Under the pieces are notes generated by a model, which saw only the letters and a list, made by a program, of their open reading frames with translations, searched no databases and had not been told where the DNA came from. From assembly GCA_965227265.1 (NCBI GenBank), contig OZ245738.1, forward strand, positions 1,922,001-1,986,000: DNA of 64,000 nt, written 5' to 3'. This stretch comes from UBA2336 sp965227265 (GTDB lineage: Bacteria; Bacteroidota; Bacteroidia; Cytophagales; Cyclobacteriaceae). Positions within the stretch are counted from its first letter, which is position 1. Every line of letters begins with the position of its first letter. Of the stretch, positions 25,882-33,440 are shown piece by piece. The position numbers were made by a program, and so were the translations under genes.

Positions 25882-26232
25882 TTATTTAAAAGCCTTCTTG
25901 TATTCAGCTTCATCAAAACCCAATGCTACTACATTATTCTTGGATTCGATCAATGGTCGTTTGATTACACTTGTCTTTTCGATCATCAGATCGATGGCTG
26001 ATTTCTCATTGGTAACTTTACTTTGAATCTTTTCATCAAGTTGACGCCAGGTTGTGCCTTTCTTGTTAACAAGCTTCTCCCACCCTATTTGTCCACTCCA
26101 GTTTTTAAGTTTTGCCGCATCTATTCCTTTGGCTTTGTAATCATGGAATTCAAATTCGACTTTATTTTTCTTAAGCCAGTCAAGTGCATTTTTAACAGTG
26201 TTGCAATTCTTGATTCCGTAGACTGTATACAT
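25882..26232 (-). CDS. ArsC/Spx-family thioredoxin-fold protein
   Basis: A 116-residue protein of the ArsC/YffB/Spx group. The N-terminal active-site region MYTVYGIKNCNTVKNALDWL carries a single Cys10 followed by Asn-Thr, as in YffB-like proteins; the Spx CxxC pair is absent. The helical insert (WEKLVNKKGTTWRQLDE) and the C-terminal IKRPLIESKNN (Arg contacting the active site) complete the family pattern. Reductase activity on arsenate is not assured; YffB members are often glutathione-dependent thiol reductases. It lies downstream of trpA after a heptamer repeat array. Confidence 0.85.
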   Translation of the reverse strand: MYTVYGIKNCNTVKNALDWLKKNKVEFEFHDYKAKGIDAAKLKNWSGQIGWEKLVNKKGTTWRQLDEKIQSKVTNEKSAIDLMIEKTSVIKRPLIESKNNVVALGFDEAEYKKAFK

Positions 26233-26234
26233 AA

Positions 26235-26297
26235 TAGATGTTAGATGTTAGATGTTAGATGTTATACGTTATACGTTATACGTTAGATGTTAGACTT
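26235..26297 (+). repeat. Heptanucleotide tandem repeat
   Basis: Nine contiguous 7-bp units: TAGATGT four times, TATACGT three times, TAGATGT once and TAGACTT once. The array fills the gap between trpA and the ArsC-like gene and runs into the last codons of trpA, supplying its stop codon (26283-26285 on the minus strand). Confidence 0.95.
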
Positions 26298-27062
26298 AAG
26301 ATTAGTTACAAAACCTGAAATATCTATTTCAAAGTTATTCGAATCTTTTAAAAGCTTAATAAAAGCACTCCCCACAATTGCGCCTGATGCAGATTCACAT
26401 GATTTATAAAATGTTGCATGATCTGAAATACCAAAACCGATCAGAAATGGATTTTGCAGCTTCATTAATTTTAATTTCTGAAAATAATTCTCCTGATCAT
26501 TTGAAAATCCTTTTTTTGCTCCTGTTGTGCTAGAAGAAGAAACTGCGTATACAAATCCGGTTGACAGTTCGTCTATTGTTCGGATGCGCTCCTCTGATGT
26601 TGTAGGAGAAATTAAGAAGATAATATTAAGTCCTAATGAGGCAGTAAGATCCTTGTATTCAGCTTTAAATTCGTCTAATGGTAAATCTGGTAGGATTAGA
26701 CCGTCAACACCATTGGCCACCGCATCTTTACAGAACTTTTTGATTCCGTATTGCAGAACAGGATTAAGGTATCCCATTAAGACAATCGGTATTTTCACTT
26801 TCTTCCGGATTTCTTTTACCTGTTCAAGCAAAAGCTTTACAGTCATTCCGTTATCAAGCGCTATTTTATTGCTTGCCTGAATGGTTGGTCCATCCGCTAC
26901 CGGATCAGAAAATGGAATTCCTATTTCGATAATATCTGCCCCTGCTCTTTCAAGATGTTTTGCAATGGCAACCGTATCATTCAATTTCGGATAGCCAGCA
27001 GTGTAAAACACCGACAGGATATTTCTCTCTTTGTCAGAAAATAATTTATTAAGTCTAGTCAT
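26283..27062 (-). CDS. trpA: Tryptophan synthase alpha chain
   Basis: A 259-residue TIM-barrel subunit that cleaves indole-3-glycerol phosphate to indole. The catalytic acids are present: Glu46 in DIIEIGIPFSDP and Asp57 in DPVADGP. The phosphate-binding segments (GFGISDHATF, GAIVGSAFIKLL) are intact. Last gene of the trp operon, 39 bases after trpB. The final residues (SNI) and the stop codon are encoded by the adjacent heptanucleotide repeat, so the C-terminus has probably been reshaped by it without harm. Confidence 0.97.
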   Translation of the reverse strand: MTRLNKLFSDKERNILSVFYTAGYPKLNDTVAIAKHLERAGADIIEIGIPFSDPVADGPTIQASNKIALDNGMTVKLLLEQVKEIRKKVKIPIVLMGYLNPVLQYGIKKFCKDAVANGVDGLILPDLPLDEFKAEYKDLTASLGLNIIFLISPTTSEERIRTIDELSTGFVYAVSSSSTTGAKKGFSNDQENYFQKLKLMKLQNPFLIGFGISDHATFYKSCESASGAIVGSAFIKLLKDSNNFEIDISGFVTNLKSNI

Positions 27063-27101
27063 GCTAATCGCTTAAAATTCGAAATTCATCATTCGGAATT
27101 T

Positions 27102-28283
27102 TCAATATTTACCCCAACGGATATAAGTTTCTAAATCTTTATCTCCTCTCCCTGAAAGATTGATTACAATCACATCATCCTGATCAAACTCAAGTTGCTT
27201 CAACGCTGCCACTGCGTGCGCAGATTCAATCGCAGGAATTATTCCTTCAGTACGACTTAACTCAATACCCGCTTTCATGGCATCATCATCGGTTACATTT
27301 ACAAAGTCCACGCGCTTCGTGTCGAATAAATGTGCGTGCAATGGTCCAATGCCCGGATAGTCCAATCCAGCAGAAATTGAATATGGCTCTATAACCTGAC
27401 CATCTTCTGTCTGCATTAACAACGTTTTACTTCCATGAAGCACACCAAGCTTACCCAATGCGGTAGTTGCTGCAGACTCACCTGAATCAACTCCTTTTCC
27501 GGCAGCTTCAACTCCAACCAGGTTAACATGTTCTTCATTCAAGAAATGAAAGAATGCGCCTGCAGCATTGCTTCCACCACCTACACAGGCAATCACATAA
27601 TCCGGAAAAGGATTCCCCTCTTGCTCCTGCAATTGACTTTTCATTTCTTCACTAATTACCGATTGAAATCGTGTAACCATATCCGGATACGGGTGCGGAC
27701 CAACAACAGAGCCAATGATGTAATGCGTATCGGTTGGATTATTAATCCAGTGACGCATAGCTTCATTGGTTGCATCTTTCAACGTCATGTTACCACTCAT
27801 AGCCGGAACTACTTTTGCTCCCAGAATGCGCATACGCTCGACATTGGGACGCTGACGCTCCATATCAAGCTGACCCATATACACTGTGCATTCCAAACCC
27901 ATTAACGCACAAACCGTAGCAGTAGCTACTCCATGCTGACCAGCACCTGTTTCCGCAATGATCTTTTGCTTGCCCATACGTTTGGCCAGCAGTATTTGAC
28001 CAACTGTGTTATTGATTTTATGCGCACCAGTATGGCACAAATCTTCACGCTTCAGGTAAATCTTTGCCTTATAGTGATTGGATAAGCGTTGCGCAAAGTA
28101 TAACGGTGTTGGTCGGCCAACATAATCCTTTAGTAACTTTGCAAACTCAGCTTTAAAAGCCTCTTCACCGATGATGGAAAGATAATTTTGTCTTAGTTCT
28201 TCCACATTCGGGTAGAGCATTTCAGGTATATAGGCTCCGCCAAATTTTCCGTAGAAACCCTTATCGTTAACTGCGTACTTCAT
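27102..28283 (-). CDS. trpB: Tryptophan synthase beta chain
   Basis: A 393-residue PLP enzyme that joins indole and serine. The PLP lysine is Lys89 in HTGAHKINNT, the phosphate loop is GGGSNAAGAF near residue 229, and the allosteric and tunnel regions are complete. Standard length for TrpB1. It begins 3 bases after the trpF stop and is followed after 39 bases by trpA, its complex partner. The short trpB-trpA gap contains A/T-rich AAATTC-like words. Confidence 0.98.
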   Translation of the reverse strand: MKYAVNDKGFYGKFGGAYIPEMLYPNVEELRQNYLSIIGEEAFKAEFAKLLKDYVGRPTPLYFAQRLSNHYKAKIYLKREDLCHTGAHKINNTVGQILLAKRMGKQKIIAETGAGQHGVATATVCALMGLECTVYMGQLDMERQRPNVERMRILGAKVVPAMSGNMTLKDATNEAMRHWINNPTDTHYIIGSVVGPHPYPDMVTRFQSVISEEMKSQLQEQEGNPFPDYVIACVGGGSNAAGAFFHFLNEEHVNLVGVEAAGKGVDSGESAATTALGKLGVLHGSKTLLMQTEDGQVIEPYSISAGLDYPGIGPLHAHLFDTKRVDFVNVTDDDAMKAGIELSRTEGIIPAIESAHAVAALKQLEFDQDDVIVINLSGRGDKDLETYIRWGKY

Positions 28284-28286
28284 ATC

Positions 28287-28910
28287 TTATAGTGAGTCTA
28301 TAACTCGTTTAAGTTCTTTTATCTTATTACTATCTTTTACTCCAGGAGAAACTTCTACCCCACTGTTTACATCCACAGCATGAATATTTAGGTTCTGCAA
28401 TTCTTTCAAGGCTGAAACATTTTCAGGTGAAATTCCACCGCTAAGGAAGAACGGAACTTGCTGATCGTATTGCTTAAGTAATTTCCAGTCAAAGGTTGTC
28501 GCATTTCCGCCAAAAAACTTTCCTTTCGTATCAAATAGAAGATAGTCGACACCATCTGCATACTCTTTAACTGAGTTAAAATCGAAGTTCCTATCCACAG
28601 AAAACGCCTTTATGATTTTCACTCCGCTATCTTTCAATTTCTGACATTCTCTGGAGGATTCGTTTCCATGAAGTTGAACCAAATCAAGTTTATAAATTGA
28701 CACTTTTTCTAAAATTTCTTCAGTTCTTTCATTAACAAAAACACCTACTTTTTTAATTGAATTATTTAATGTTGATAGCTCAAAATCTTTTCCAACATAC
28801 CGTGGAGATTTATCATAGAAAATAAAACCCATATAATCTGGACGTAATGCAGCAACCTCAGCAATATTTGCCGGATTACGCATTCCGCAGATTTTGAGTT
28901 TTACACTCAT
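28287..28910 (-). CDS. trpF: Phosphoribosylanthranilate isomerase
   Basis: A 207-residue TIM barrel for the third dedicated step of tryptophan synthesis. The N-terminal motif KICGMRNPANI contains the catalytic Cys8, and the general acid Asp is in LLFDTKGKFFGG near residue 127. The phosphate site FFLSGGISPENV and the late VDVNSGVEVSPGVKD motif are intact. Start overlaps the trpC stop by 4 bases. Confidence 0.97.
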   Translation of the reverse strand: MSVKLKICGMRNPANIAEVAALRPDYMGFIFYDKSPRYVGKDFELSTLNNSIKKVGVFVNERTEEILEKVSIYKLDLVQLHGNESSRECQKLKDSGVKIIKAFSVDRNFDFNSVKEYADGVDYLLFDTKGKFFGGNATTFDWKLLKQYDQQVPFFLSGGISPENVSALKELQNLNIHAVDVNSGVEVSPGVKDSNKIKELKRVIDSL

Positions 28911-29701
28911 TTAGAAGTTCTTAATTCGTGGATAAAATTCTTGCATGCCAGCCCAGGATCACTCTGCTCCATAAACCGCTGTCCCATTAGAAATCCCTGG
29001 AATCCAATCTTACGCAATTCGAGAATTGTTTCCACTTTATCAATTCCACTTTCAGAAACTTTAATAACATCGTTAGGGATTAATGGATAAAGTCGTTTGG
29101 ATACTTCTGTACTAATCTCAAAAGTTTTAAGATTTCTATTATTAACTCCCATTAAATCAGCTCCCGAATTCAGATTCACCTCTATTTCTTCCTGATCATG
29201 AACTTCAAGAAGCACTTCAAGATTTAAACTATGGGCTACTTTCACAAAATGCTTAACCTTCGTAGAATCAAGAATCGCTGCAATCAGTAGAATAACATCT
29301 GCCCCTATTGATTTGGCTTCTATAATCTGATACTCATCAATGATGAAGTCCTTACGAAGCATAGGACAACTATTTACAGTCCTTGCAGCAAGAAAATCCT
29401 CATCACTTCCCCCAAAGAAATTCTCATCAGTCAATACAGATACTGCTGAAGCACCTGCCTGGATGTACTGCATGGTAGTACGATCAGCTTCAGCTTTATC
29501 ATTGATAATGCTTTTAGAAGGTGACTTGCGTTTAAACTCAGCAATAATGCCCGATGCATCCGGAACCATGAGCGCTTTTTTAATAGAAACTACCGGCCGC
29601 TGAAATAGTATCCGCTTTTCTAGTTCACTTATAGGCACAGATTGCTTTCGGTGAATCACCTCTTTCCGTTTATGTACTTCTATGGTATCAAGAATATTCA
29701 T
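28907..29701 (-). CDS. trpC: Indole-3-glycerol phosphate synthase
   Basis: A 264-residue TIM barrel closing the indole ring. Catalytic Lys57 lies in IAEFKRKSPSK; further motifs are MLRKDFIIDEYQI (Lys of the general acid) and LLEVHDQEEIE, GVNNRNLKTFE and VSESGI for substrate binding. Separate from trpF, unlike the fused enterobacterial enzyme. Its start overlaps the trpD stop by 1 base. Confidence 0.97.
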   Translation of the reverse strand: MNILDTIEVHKRKEVIHRKQSVPISELEKRILFQRPVVSIKKALMVPDASGIIAEFKRKSPSKSIINDKAEADRTTMQYIQAGASAVSVLTDENFFGGSDEDFLAARTVNSCPMLRKDFIIDEYQIIEAKSIGADVILLIAAILDSTKVKHFVKVAHSLNLEVLLEVHDQEEIEVNLNSGADLMGVNNRNLKTFEISTEVSKRLYPLIPNDVIKVSESGIDKVETILELRKIGFQGFLMGQRFMEQSDPGLACKNFIHELRTSK

Positions 29702-30687
29702 TATTGATTCAGCATTTTTTTGAAAGACTCCAGCGCTTTGCCAGATTCCAAAGTTTCTTTCGCTTTAGCAACGGCATTAATAACACCTTTCTTTTGATCA
29801 GCACAATATAATGCCATGCCCGCATTCGCGATAACTGCTGAATTCTGAGCAGTAGTTCCTTTTCCTTCCAGAACGCTCATAAATATCTTTGCAGAATCTT
29901 CAACCGTATCTCCACCACCAATGTCTTCGTACTTTACTTGTGGTAATCCCAGATCCGAAGGATCAGCAATCTGTTCACCCTCATTATAAAAATATTTAAA
30001 AGCACCCGTCAACGAGATTTCATCATAGCCGTCTAACGCGTGAAGAATTACAAACTGCTTATCCGAATTCTGATAAAGATATCCATACTTCCGGGCAAGC
30101 TCAAGGCTAAACACTCCCACCAGCTGACGTTTCGGGAAAGCAGGATTTACCATCGGTCCTAGCATGTTGAAAAATGTCTTAACACCAAGTTCTTTGCGAA
30201 TGGGCGCAACATTTTTTAATGCCGGATGAAATAGTGGCGCATGCATAAAGCAAATATTAGATCGGTCAAGTGAACGTTTAAGTTCATCGATGTCGTTTGT
30301 AAACTTATAGCCAAAATACTCCAACACATTCGATGAACCGCAAGCAGAGGAAACTCCGTAATTACCGTGCTTCGCAACGGGTTGACCAGCAGCCGCCACC
30401 ACAAAAGATGACAAAGTCGAAATGTTAAACGTATTCTTTCCATCTCCACCTGTTCCACAGACATCCATTACGGGCTGATCAAATCGTGCAGGAATACATT
30501 GCTCCAGCATTGCATCACGAAAGCCTTGTAGTTCATCTACTGTGATATTGCGCATCATGTACACAGTAATGAATGATGCCATCTGACTGGGATTATATTT
30601 CCCTGAAGTCAATTCAAGCAAAACCTGCCGCGCCTCTTCTTTTGAGAGCGATTGATGATCAATTAATTCATTTAATATAGCCTTCAT
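29701..30687 (-). CDS. trpD: Anthranilate phosphoribosyltransferase
   Basis: A 328-residue transferase that attaches the phosphoribosyl group from PRPP to anthranilate. The PRPP-binding GTGGDGKNTFN motif is at residues 78-88, with KHGNYGVSSACGSSNVLE and the metal-binding GYDEISLTG later on. Standalone, not fused to TrpG. It lies 55 bases downstream of trpG across a repeat-containing spacer, the largest gap inside the operon. Confidence 0.97.
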   Translation of the reverse strand: MKAILNELIDHQSLSKEEARQVLLELTSGKYNPSQMASFITVYMMRNITVDELQGFRDAMLEQCIPARFDQPVMDVCGTGGDGKNTFNISTLSSFVVAAAGQPVAKHGNYGVSSACGSSNVLEYFGYKFTNDIDELKRSLDRSNICFMHAPLFHPALKNVAPIRKELGVKTFFNMLGPMVNPAFPKRQLVGVFSLELARKYGYLYQNSDKQFVILHALDGYDEISLTGAFKYFYNEGEQIADPSDLGLPQVKYEDIGGGDTVEDSAKIFMSVLEGKGTTAQNSAVIANAGMALYCADQKKGVINAVAKAKETLESGKALESFKKMLNQ

Positions 30688-30707
30688 AATTTCCTTATCA
30701 ACCTTTA

Positions 30708-30750
30708 AACATCGAACCTCTAACTTCGAACATCAAACCTCTCTAACTTC
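30708..30750 (-). repeat. Degenerate repeat in the trpG-trpD gap
   Basis: Two near-identical direct copies, 20 bp (30708-30727) and 22 bp (30729-30750), sharing AACATCNAACCTC and TAACTTC. On the minus strand they resolve into 7-base units of the form TTAGAAG, TTCGAAG, TTAGAGG and TTCGATG, i.e. the same family as the TTAGATG array after trpA. The copy nearest trpG supplies its last two codons and stop. Confidence 0.8.
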
Positions 30751-31312
30751 TAAGCCAGTTCTCAATAATCTTAGGCCCTTCCGGTGTCATAATAGACTCG
30801 GGGTGAAACTGAACTCCACATACATCAAATTTTTCGTGACGAATTGCCATCACTAATCCTTCATCATTAGTTGCGGTAATCTTCAATGGCATTCTGATTG
30901 TATCTGCTTTAATTGCCCAAGAATGATAATGCGTTACCTGAAATGCTGGAGAAATGCCTTTAAACAACTTCTCGTTACTATCAATAACGTTAGCTGTAGA
31001 TGTTACGCCATGCAGAACCTTAGGAATGTTATATAAAGAAGCACCGTAAACCTCACCAATACCCTGATGGCCCAGACAAACACCTAAAATACTTTTTGAA
31101 GGCCCATAGGTCCTGATCAAATCTTTCATAATACCGGCTTCATCTGGAATGCCTGGCCCCGGAGACAATAATATTTTATCAAACCTTTTTACCTCTTCCA
31201 TGGAGATTTTATCATTCCGGTGAACTTCATAATCGTGCTTCCGTTCCCGGATTATATGCACCAAGTTGTAAGTAAATGAATCGTAATTATCGAGCACTAA
31301 AATCTTCATCAT
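30743..31312 (-). CDS. trpG: Anthranilate synthase glutamine amidotransferase subunit
   Basis: A 189-residue class I glutamine amidotransferase giving ammonia to TrpE. The triad is visible: Cys79 in GVCLGHQGIGE, and His and Glu in VQFHPESI near residue 170. The oxyanion motif SPGPGIPDE is present. The start overlaps the trpE stop by 1 base, so the two subunits are translationally coupled. The final LRS and stop codon derive from the downstream repeat. Confidence 0.97.
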   Translation of the reverse strand: MMKILVLDNYDSFTYNLVHIIRERKHDYEVHRNDKISMEEVKRFDKILLSPGPGIPDEAGIMKDLIRTYGPSKSILGVCLGHQGIGEVYGASLYNIPKVLHGVTSTANVIDSNEKLFKGISPAFQVTHYHSWAIKADTIRMPLKITATNDEGLVMAIRHEKFDVCGVQFHPESIMTPEGPKIIENWLRS

Positions 31313-32712
31313 TAAATTGTTTGAGCCATTAAAATTGCTTTTCGCAGCGCGCCAAGCTTATTGTTTACTTCCTGTAGTTCGCTTTCAGGATTTGATTTAG
31401 ATACCACCCCTGCTCCTGCCTGATAAATCAGGTGATTACTCTTGCTTAAGAATGTTCGGATCATAATCGCATGATTGAAGTCATTGTTAAAACCTAAATA
31501 CCCGATGGCACCACCATAAAAACTTCGATTCACATTTTCAAATTGATTGATCAAGGTCATTGCCATGTGCTTCGGTGCACCCGATAGTGTACCGGCCGGA
31601 AACGTATCCGCAGCAATTTTTACAGCCGAAGTGCTTTGATCAAGCTTACCGGTAACTTTTGAAACAAGGTGAATAACGTGCGAGTAGTACTGAATTTCTT
31701 TAAACACTTCAACCGTAACATTTTCTGCATGACGACTCATATCGTTTCTCGCCAAATCAACCAACATGATATGCTCCGCATTTTCTTTCTCATCGGCCGC
31801 AAGCTTGCTCGCCAGTTCAGCATCCTCCTGATCATTACCCGTTCTTCTAAATGTTCCTGCTATCGGAAATATACTTGCTTGTGTTCCACGAACTTGTAAC
31901 TGAGCTTCCGGAGATGAACCGAACAACTTAAAGCTTCCGTAATCAAAATAAAACAAGTATGGTGATGGATTGATTGAGCGCAAAGCGCGGTACACATTAA
32001 ACTCATCACCTTTAAATTGACTTGAAAATCTTCGGGAAAGCACAATCTGAAAAACATCACCTCGTTGGCAATGGCTGATTCCTTTCTTAACCATCTCGAT
32101 GTACTCAGAATCTGTAACATTGGATGTTTCTTCATTAATCGATTGGAAATTATAAGTTGAGAACCGATTACTGAAAATCAACTGCTCAATTTTCTCTATT
32201 CCGCTGTCTTTTGAGTCATCTACTTTATTTTCTGATAACGTAAGCTCATTCGTAAAATGATTTACAATAATTACATACCGGTAAAGTGAATAGATCACTT
32301 CCGGAATTTCATGCTCAGAACCCTGAATGGATACATCCTCAAAAAACTTTACGGTATCATACGTCATGTAACCAAAAAGGCCACAACCCGAAAAGCCGTT
32401 TTTTGTTGAACTATTCTCCGTTTCAAACAATCCCCTAAACGAATCAAGTTTTTCAGTCAAGGATGAATTTGCTAGTTCTTCCTGTTTCACGGTTCCATCG
32501 GGGAATCGAAGCTCAAGACTATTCTTCTTTACTTTGAAACTGGCCATCGGCTCGCAGCAAATCATTGATAAACTGTTTTCCTGGCCGTGATAGTCAGAAC
32601 TTTCGAGCAGAATGCTTCCGGCAAATACATCGCGCAGCTTCAGGTAAATGTTCACCGGTGTGAGTGTATCGGAGAGTAGCTTTTTCGAATGGGTTTGAAT
32701 CTTATAGTTCAT
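31312..32712 (-). CDS. trpE: Anthranilate synthase component I
   Basis: A 466-residue chorismate-utilising subunit making anthranilate. The C-terminal chorismate domain contains GDVFQIVLSRRF, SPSPEAQL-type SPEAQLQVRG, IPIAGTFRRTG-like IAGTFRRTG, EHIMLVDLARND and FPAGTLSGAPK, all diagnostic. The N-terminal LLESS motif (SILLESSDYHGQ), which forms the tryptophan feedback-inhibition site, is retained. It is the first structural gene of the operon; its ATG follows the attenuator terminator by about 19 bases. Confidence 0.97.
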   Translation of the reverse strand: MNYKIQTHSKKLLSDTLTPVNIYLKLRDVFAGSILLESSDYHGQENSLSMICCEPMASFKVKKNSLELRFPDGTVKQEELANSSLTEKLDSFRGLFETENSSTKNGFSGCGLFGYMTYDTVKFFEDVSIQGSEHEIPEVIYSLYRYVIIVNHFTNELTLSENKVDDSKDSGIEKIEQLIFSNRFSTYNFQSINEETSNVTDSEYIEMVKKGISHCQRGDVFQIVLSRRFSSQFKGDEFNVYRALRSINPSPYLFYFDYGSFKLFGSSPEAQLQVRGTQASIFPIAGTFRRTGNDQEDAELASKLAADEKENAEHIMLVDLARNDMSRHAENVTVEVFKEIQYYSHVIHLVSKVTGKLDQSTSAVKIAADTFPAGTLSGAPKHMAMTLINQFENVNRSFYGGAIGYLGFNNDFNHAIMIRTFLSKSNHLIYQAGAGVVSKSNPESELQEVNNKLGALRKAILMAQTI

Positions 32713-32730
32713 TTCAATTTTTCAAAAAGG

Positions 32731-32766
32731 GTATAAAAACAAGAAGCCCGCTGTGAACAGCGGGCC
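32731..32766 (-). terminator. trp attenuator terminator (segments 3:4)
   Basis: On the minus strand, stem GCCCGCTG / CAGCGGGC (32746-32765) with a TTCA loop, followed by TTCTTGTTTTT. It lies between the leader peptide and trpE. The 5' arm plus loop can instead pair with the end of the leader reading frame, so this terminator is conditional. It also serves as the only visible terminator for thx. Confidence 0.92.
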
Positions 32767-32803
32767 TCCGATTTATGGATTTGTCATAACAGGGCTGTTC
32801 ACA
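32752..32803 (-). promoter_or_regulatory. trp antiterminator (segments 2:3)
   Basis: Ten-base perfect complementarity: TGTGAACAGC at the leader stop codon (minus strand 32803-32794) against GCTGTTCACA in the terminator's 5' arm and loop (minus strand 32761-32752). Pairing destroys the terminator. A ribosome at the leader stop codon would cover the first arm, whereas one stalled at the Trp codons leaves it free. Confidence 0.85.
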
Positions 32804-32855
32804 TATCTGTTTCAGATATATGCCACCACCATGCTATGTTAGAAAATTGTTTCAT
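32799..32855 (-). CDS. trpL: trp operon leader peptide with three tandem Trp codons
   Basis: An 18-residue reading frame, MKQFSNIAWWWHISETDM, with Trp at positions 9-11. Its last codons and stop overlap the alternative RNA hairpins that control the terminator before trpE. The peptide itself should have no function; ribosome stalling at UGGUGGUGG when charged tRNA-Trp is scarce is the sensor. It starts only 11 bases after the thx stop codon, with no promoter visible in between. Confidence 0.9.
   Translation of the reverse strand: MKQFSNIAWWWHISETDM
32800..32822 (-). promoter_or_regulatory. trp leader pause hairpin (segments 1:2)
   Basis: On the minus strand CATATATCTG-AAA-CAGATATGTG forms a 10-bp stem with one G-U pair, starting directly after the three Trp codons. 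A ribosome stalled on those codons covers its 5' arm and releases the 3' arm for the antiterminator, the classic 1:2 versus 2:3 arrangement. Confidence 0.8.
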
Positions 32856-32866
32856 TGTAAATCTTA

Positions 32867-33049
32867 CTAAGCCTCAGCCTTTTTACGAGGTGCACGTTTT
32901 GGTTTTGCTGCGGTTGACGCTGCCGTAGCAGCTTTCTTTTTAGAAGCAACACGCTTTAATCTTGATTTGATCTTGGTTTTACTACGGCTAACACCAAAAG
33001 AGCCAATTGTACGCTTACCTTTTTTAGTTTTTTTATCTCCTCTTCCCAT
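32867..33049 (-). CDS. thx: Small ribosomal subunit protein THX, with extended tail
   Basis: A 60-residue very basic protein. The first ~30 residues (GRGDKKTKKGKRTIGSFGVS) match ribosomal protein THX, which sits in the head of the 30S subunit in Thermus and Bacteroidota. The remaining half is a K/A/P-rich tail (KKKAATAASTAAKPKRAPRK) resembling histone H1-like tails and longer than the classic ~26-residue Thx. Its promoter at 33069-33098 is near consensus. The trp leader follows after 11 bases, so the trp attenuator probably ends the thx transcript as well. Confidence 0.88.
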   Translation of the reverse strand: MGRGDKKTKKGKRTIGSFGVSRSKTKIKSRLKRVASKKKAATAASTAAKPKRAPRKKAEA

Positions 33050-33068
33050 GAGTTTATAGAATATTGAG

Positions 33069-33098
33069 CAAGTATAGCAAACCTCGTCCGGATCACAA
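33069..33098 (-). promoter_or_regulatory. Promoter of thx (and possibly of trp)
   Basis: On the minus strand TTG (33098-33096), exactly 19 bases, then TATACTTG (33076-33069), one base away from the Bacteroidota consensus TTG-N19-TAnnTTTG. Predicted transcription start near 33062, about 13 bases before the thx ATG. No comparable element is seen between here and the trp leader. Confidence 0.75.
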
Positions 33099-33139
33099 AA
33101 TAATCAACCGTGATTTTTCGATTCAAGCCTAATATGCCA

Positions 33140-33147
33140 TACTTTTG
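33140..33147 (+). promoter_or_regulatory. Candidate -7 element
   Basis: TACTTTTG matches TAnnTTTG 13 bases before the ATG at 33161. There is no TTG at the ideal distance (TCG there), so the -33 part is weak. It is divergent from the thx promoter within the same 111-base gap. Confidence 0.45.
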
Positions 33148-33160
33148 AACAGCAAATCGT

Positions 33161-33400
33161 ATGGCCAAAAATCAGAATATCGTTCACCAATACTTTAAAA
33201 AGAACCTTGATGGTCTTCTGATATTGGTTAAAGTCAACCCAATCCATTACTCCGGAACGGAGATCACACTTTCAGAAGGTCAGCAACCTTCCATCCGTGA
33301 CTTACAATTTGACGAAGGTATTCTCGAGGATTTAAAGGCCGATGCATTCGAAGACTGCAGCCCATTGGAGTTTAACCTTTACCTCTCCGGCTTGGCGTAA
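33161..33400 (+). CDS. Small protein of unknown function
   Basis: A 79-residue acidic protein that I do not recognise. It begins NQNIVHQYFKKNLDGLLILV, then IHYSGTEITLSEG, and ends with ILEDLKADAFEDCSPLEFNL; mostly strands followed by a helix, no signal peptide, no membrane segment. It has its own -7 box and ends 7 bases before the SRP RNA promoter. Divergent from thx. The clean start, codon usage and tight packing support a real gene. Confidence 0.65.
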   Translation: MAKNQNIVHQYFKKNLDGLLILVKVNPIHYSGTEITLSEGQQPSIRDLQFDEGILEDLKADAFEDCSPLEFNLYLSGLA

Positions 33401-33407
33401 AACATAC

Positions 33408-33437
33408 TTGATAATTCTCACCTGCCTGCTATATTTG
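33408..33437 (+). promoter_or_regulatory. Promoter of SRP RNA (perfect Bacteroidota consensus)
   Basis: TTG at 33408-33410, exactly 19 bases, then TATATTTG at 33430-33437. Full match to TTG-N19-TAnnTTTG. The predicted start, about 6 bases downstream, coincides with the first base-paired position of the SRP RNA. Confidence 0.88.
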
Positions 33438-33440
33438 CAC

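Noticed and set aside
32478..32498. parS-like TGTTTCACG inside trpE
   Set aside because: Only the left half matches; the right half is not the inverted partner, and it lies in conserved coding sequence.
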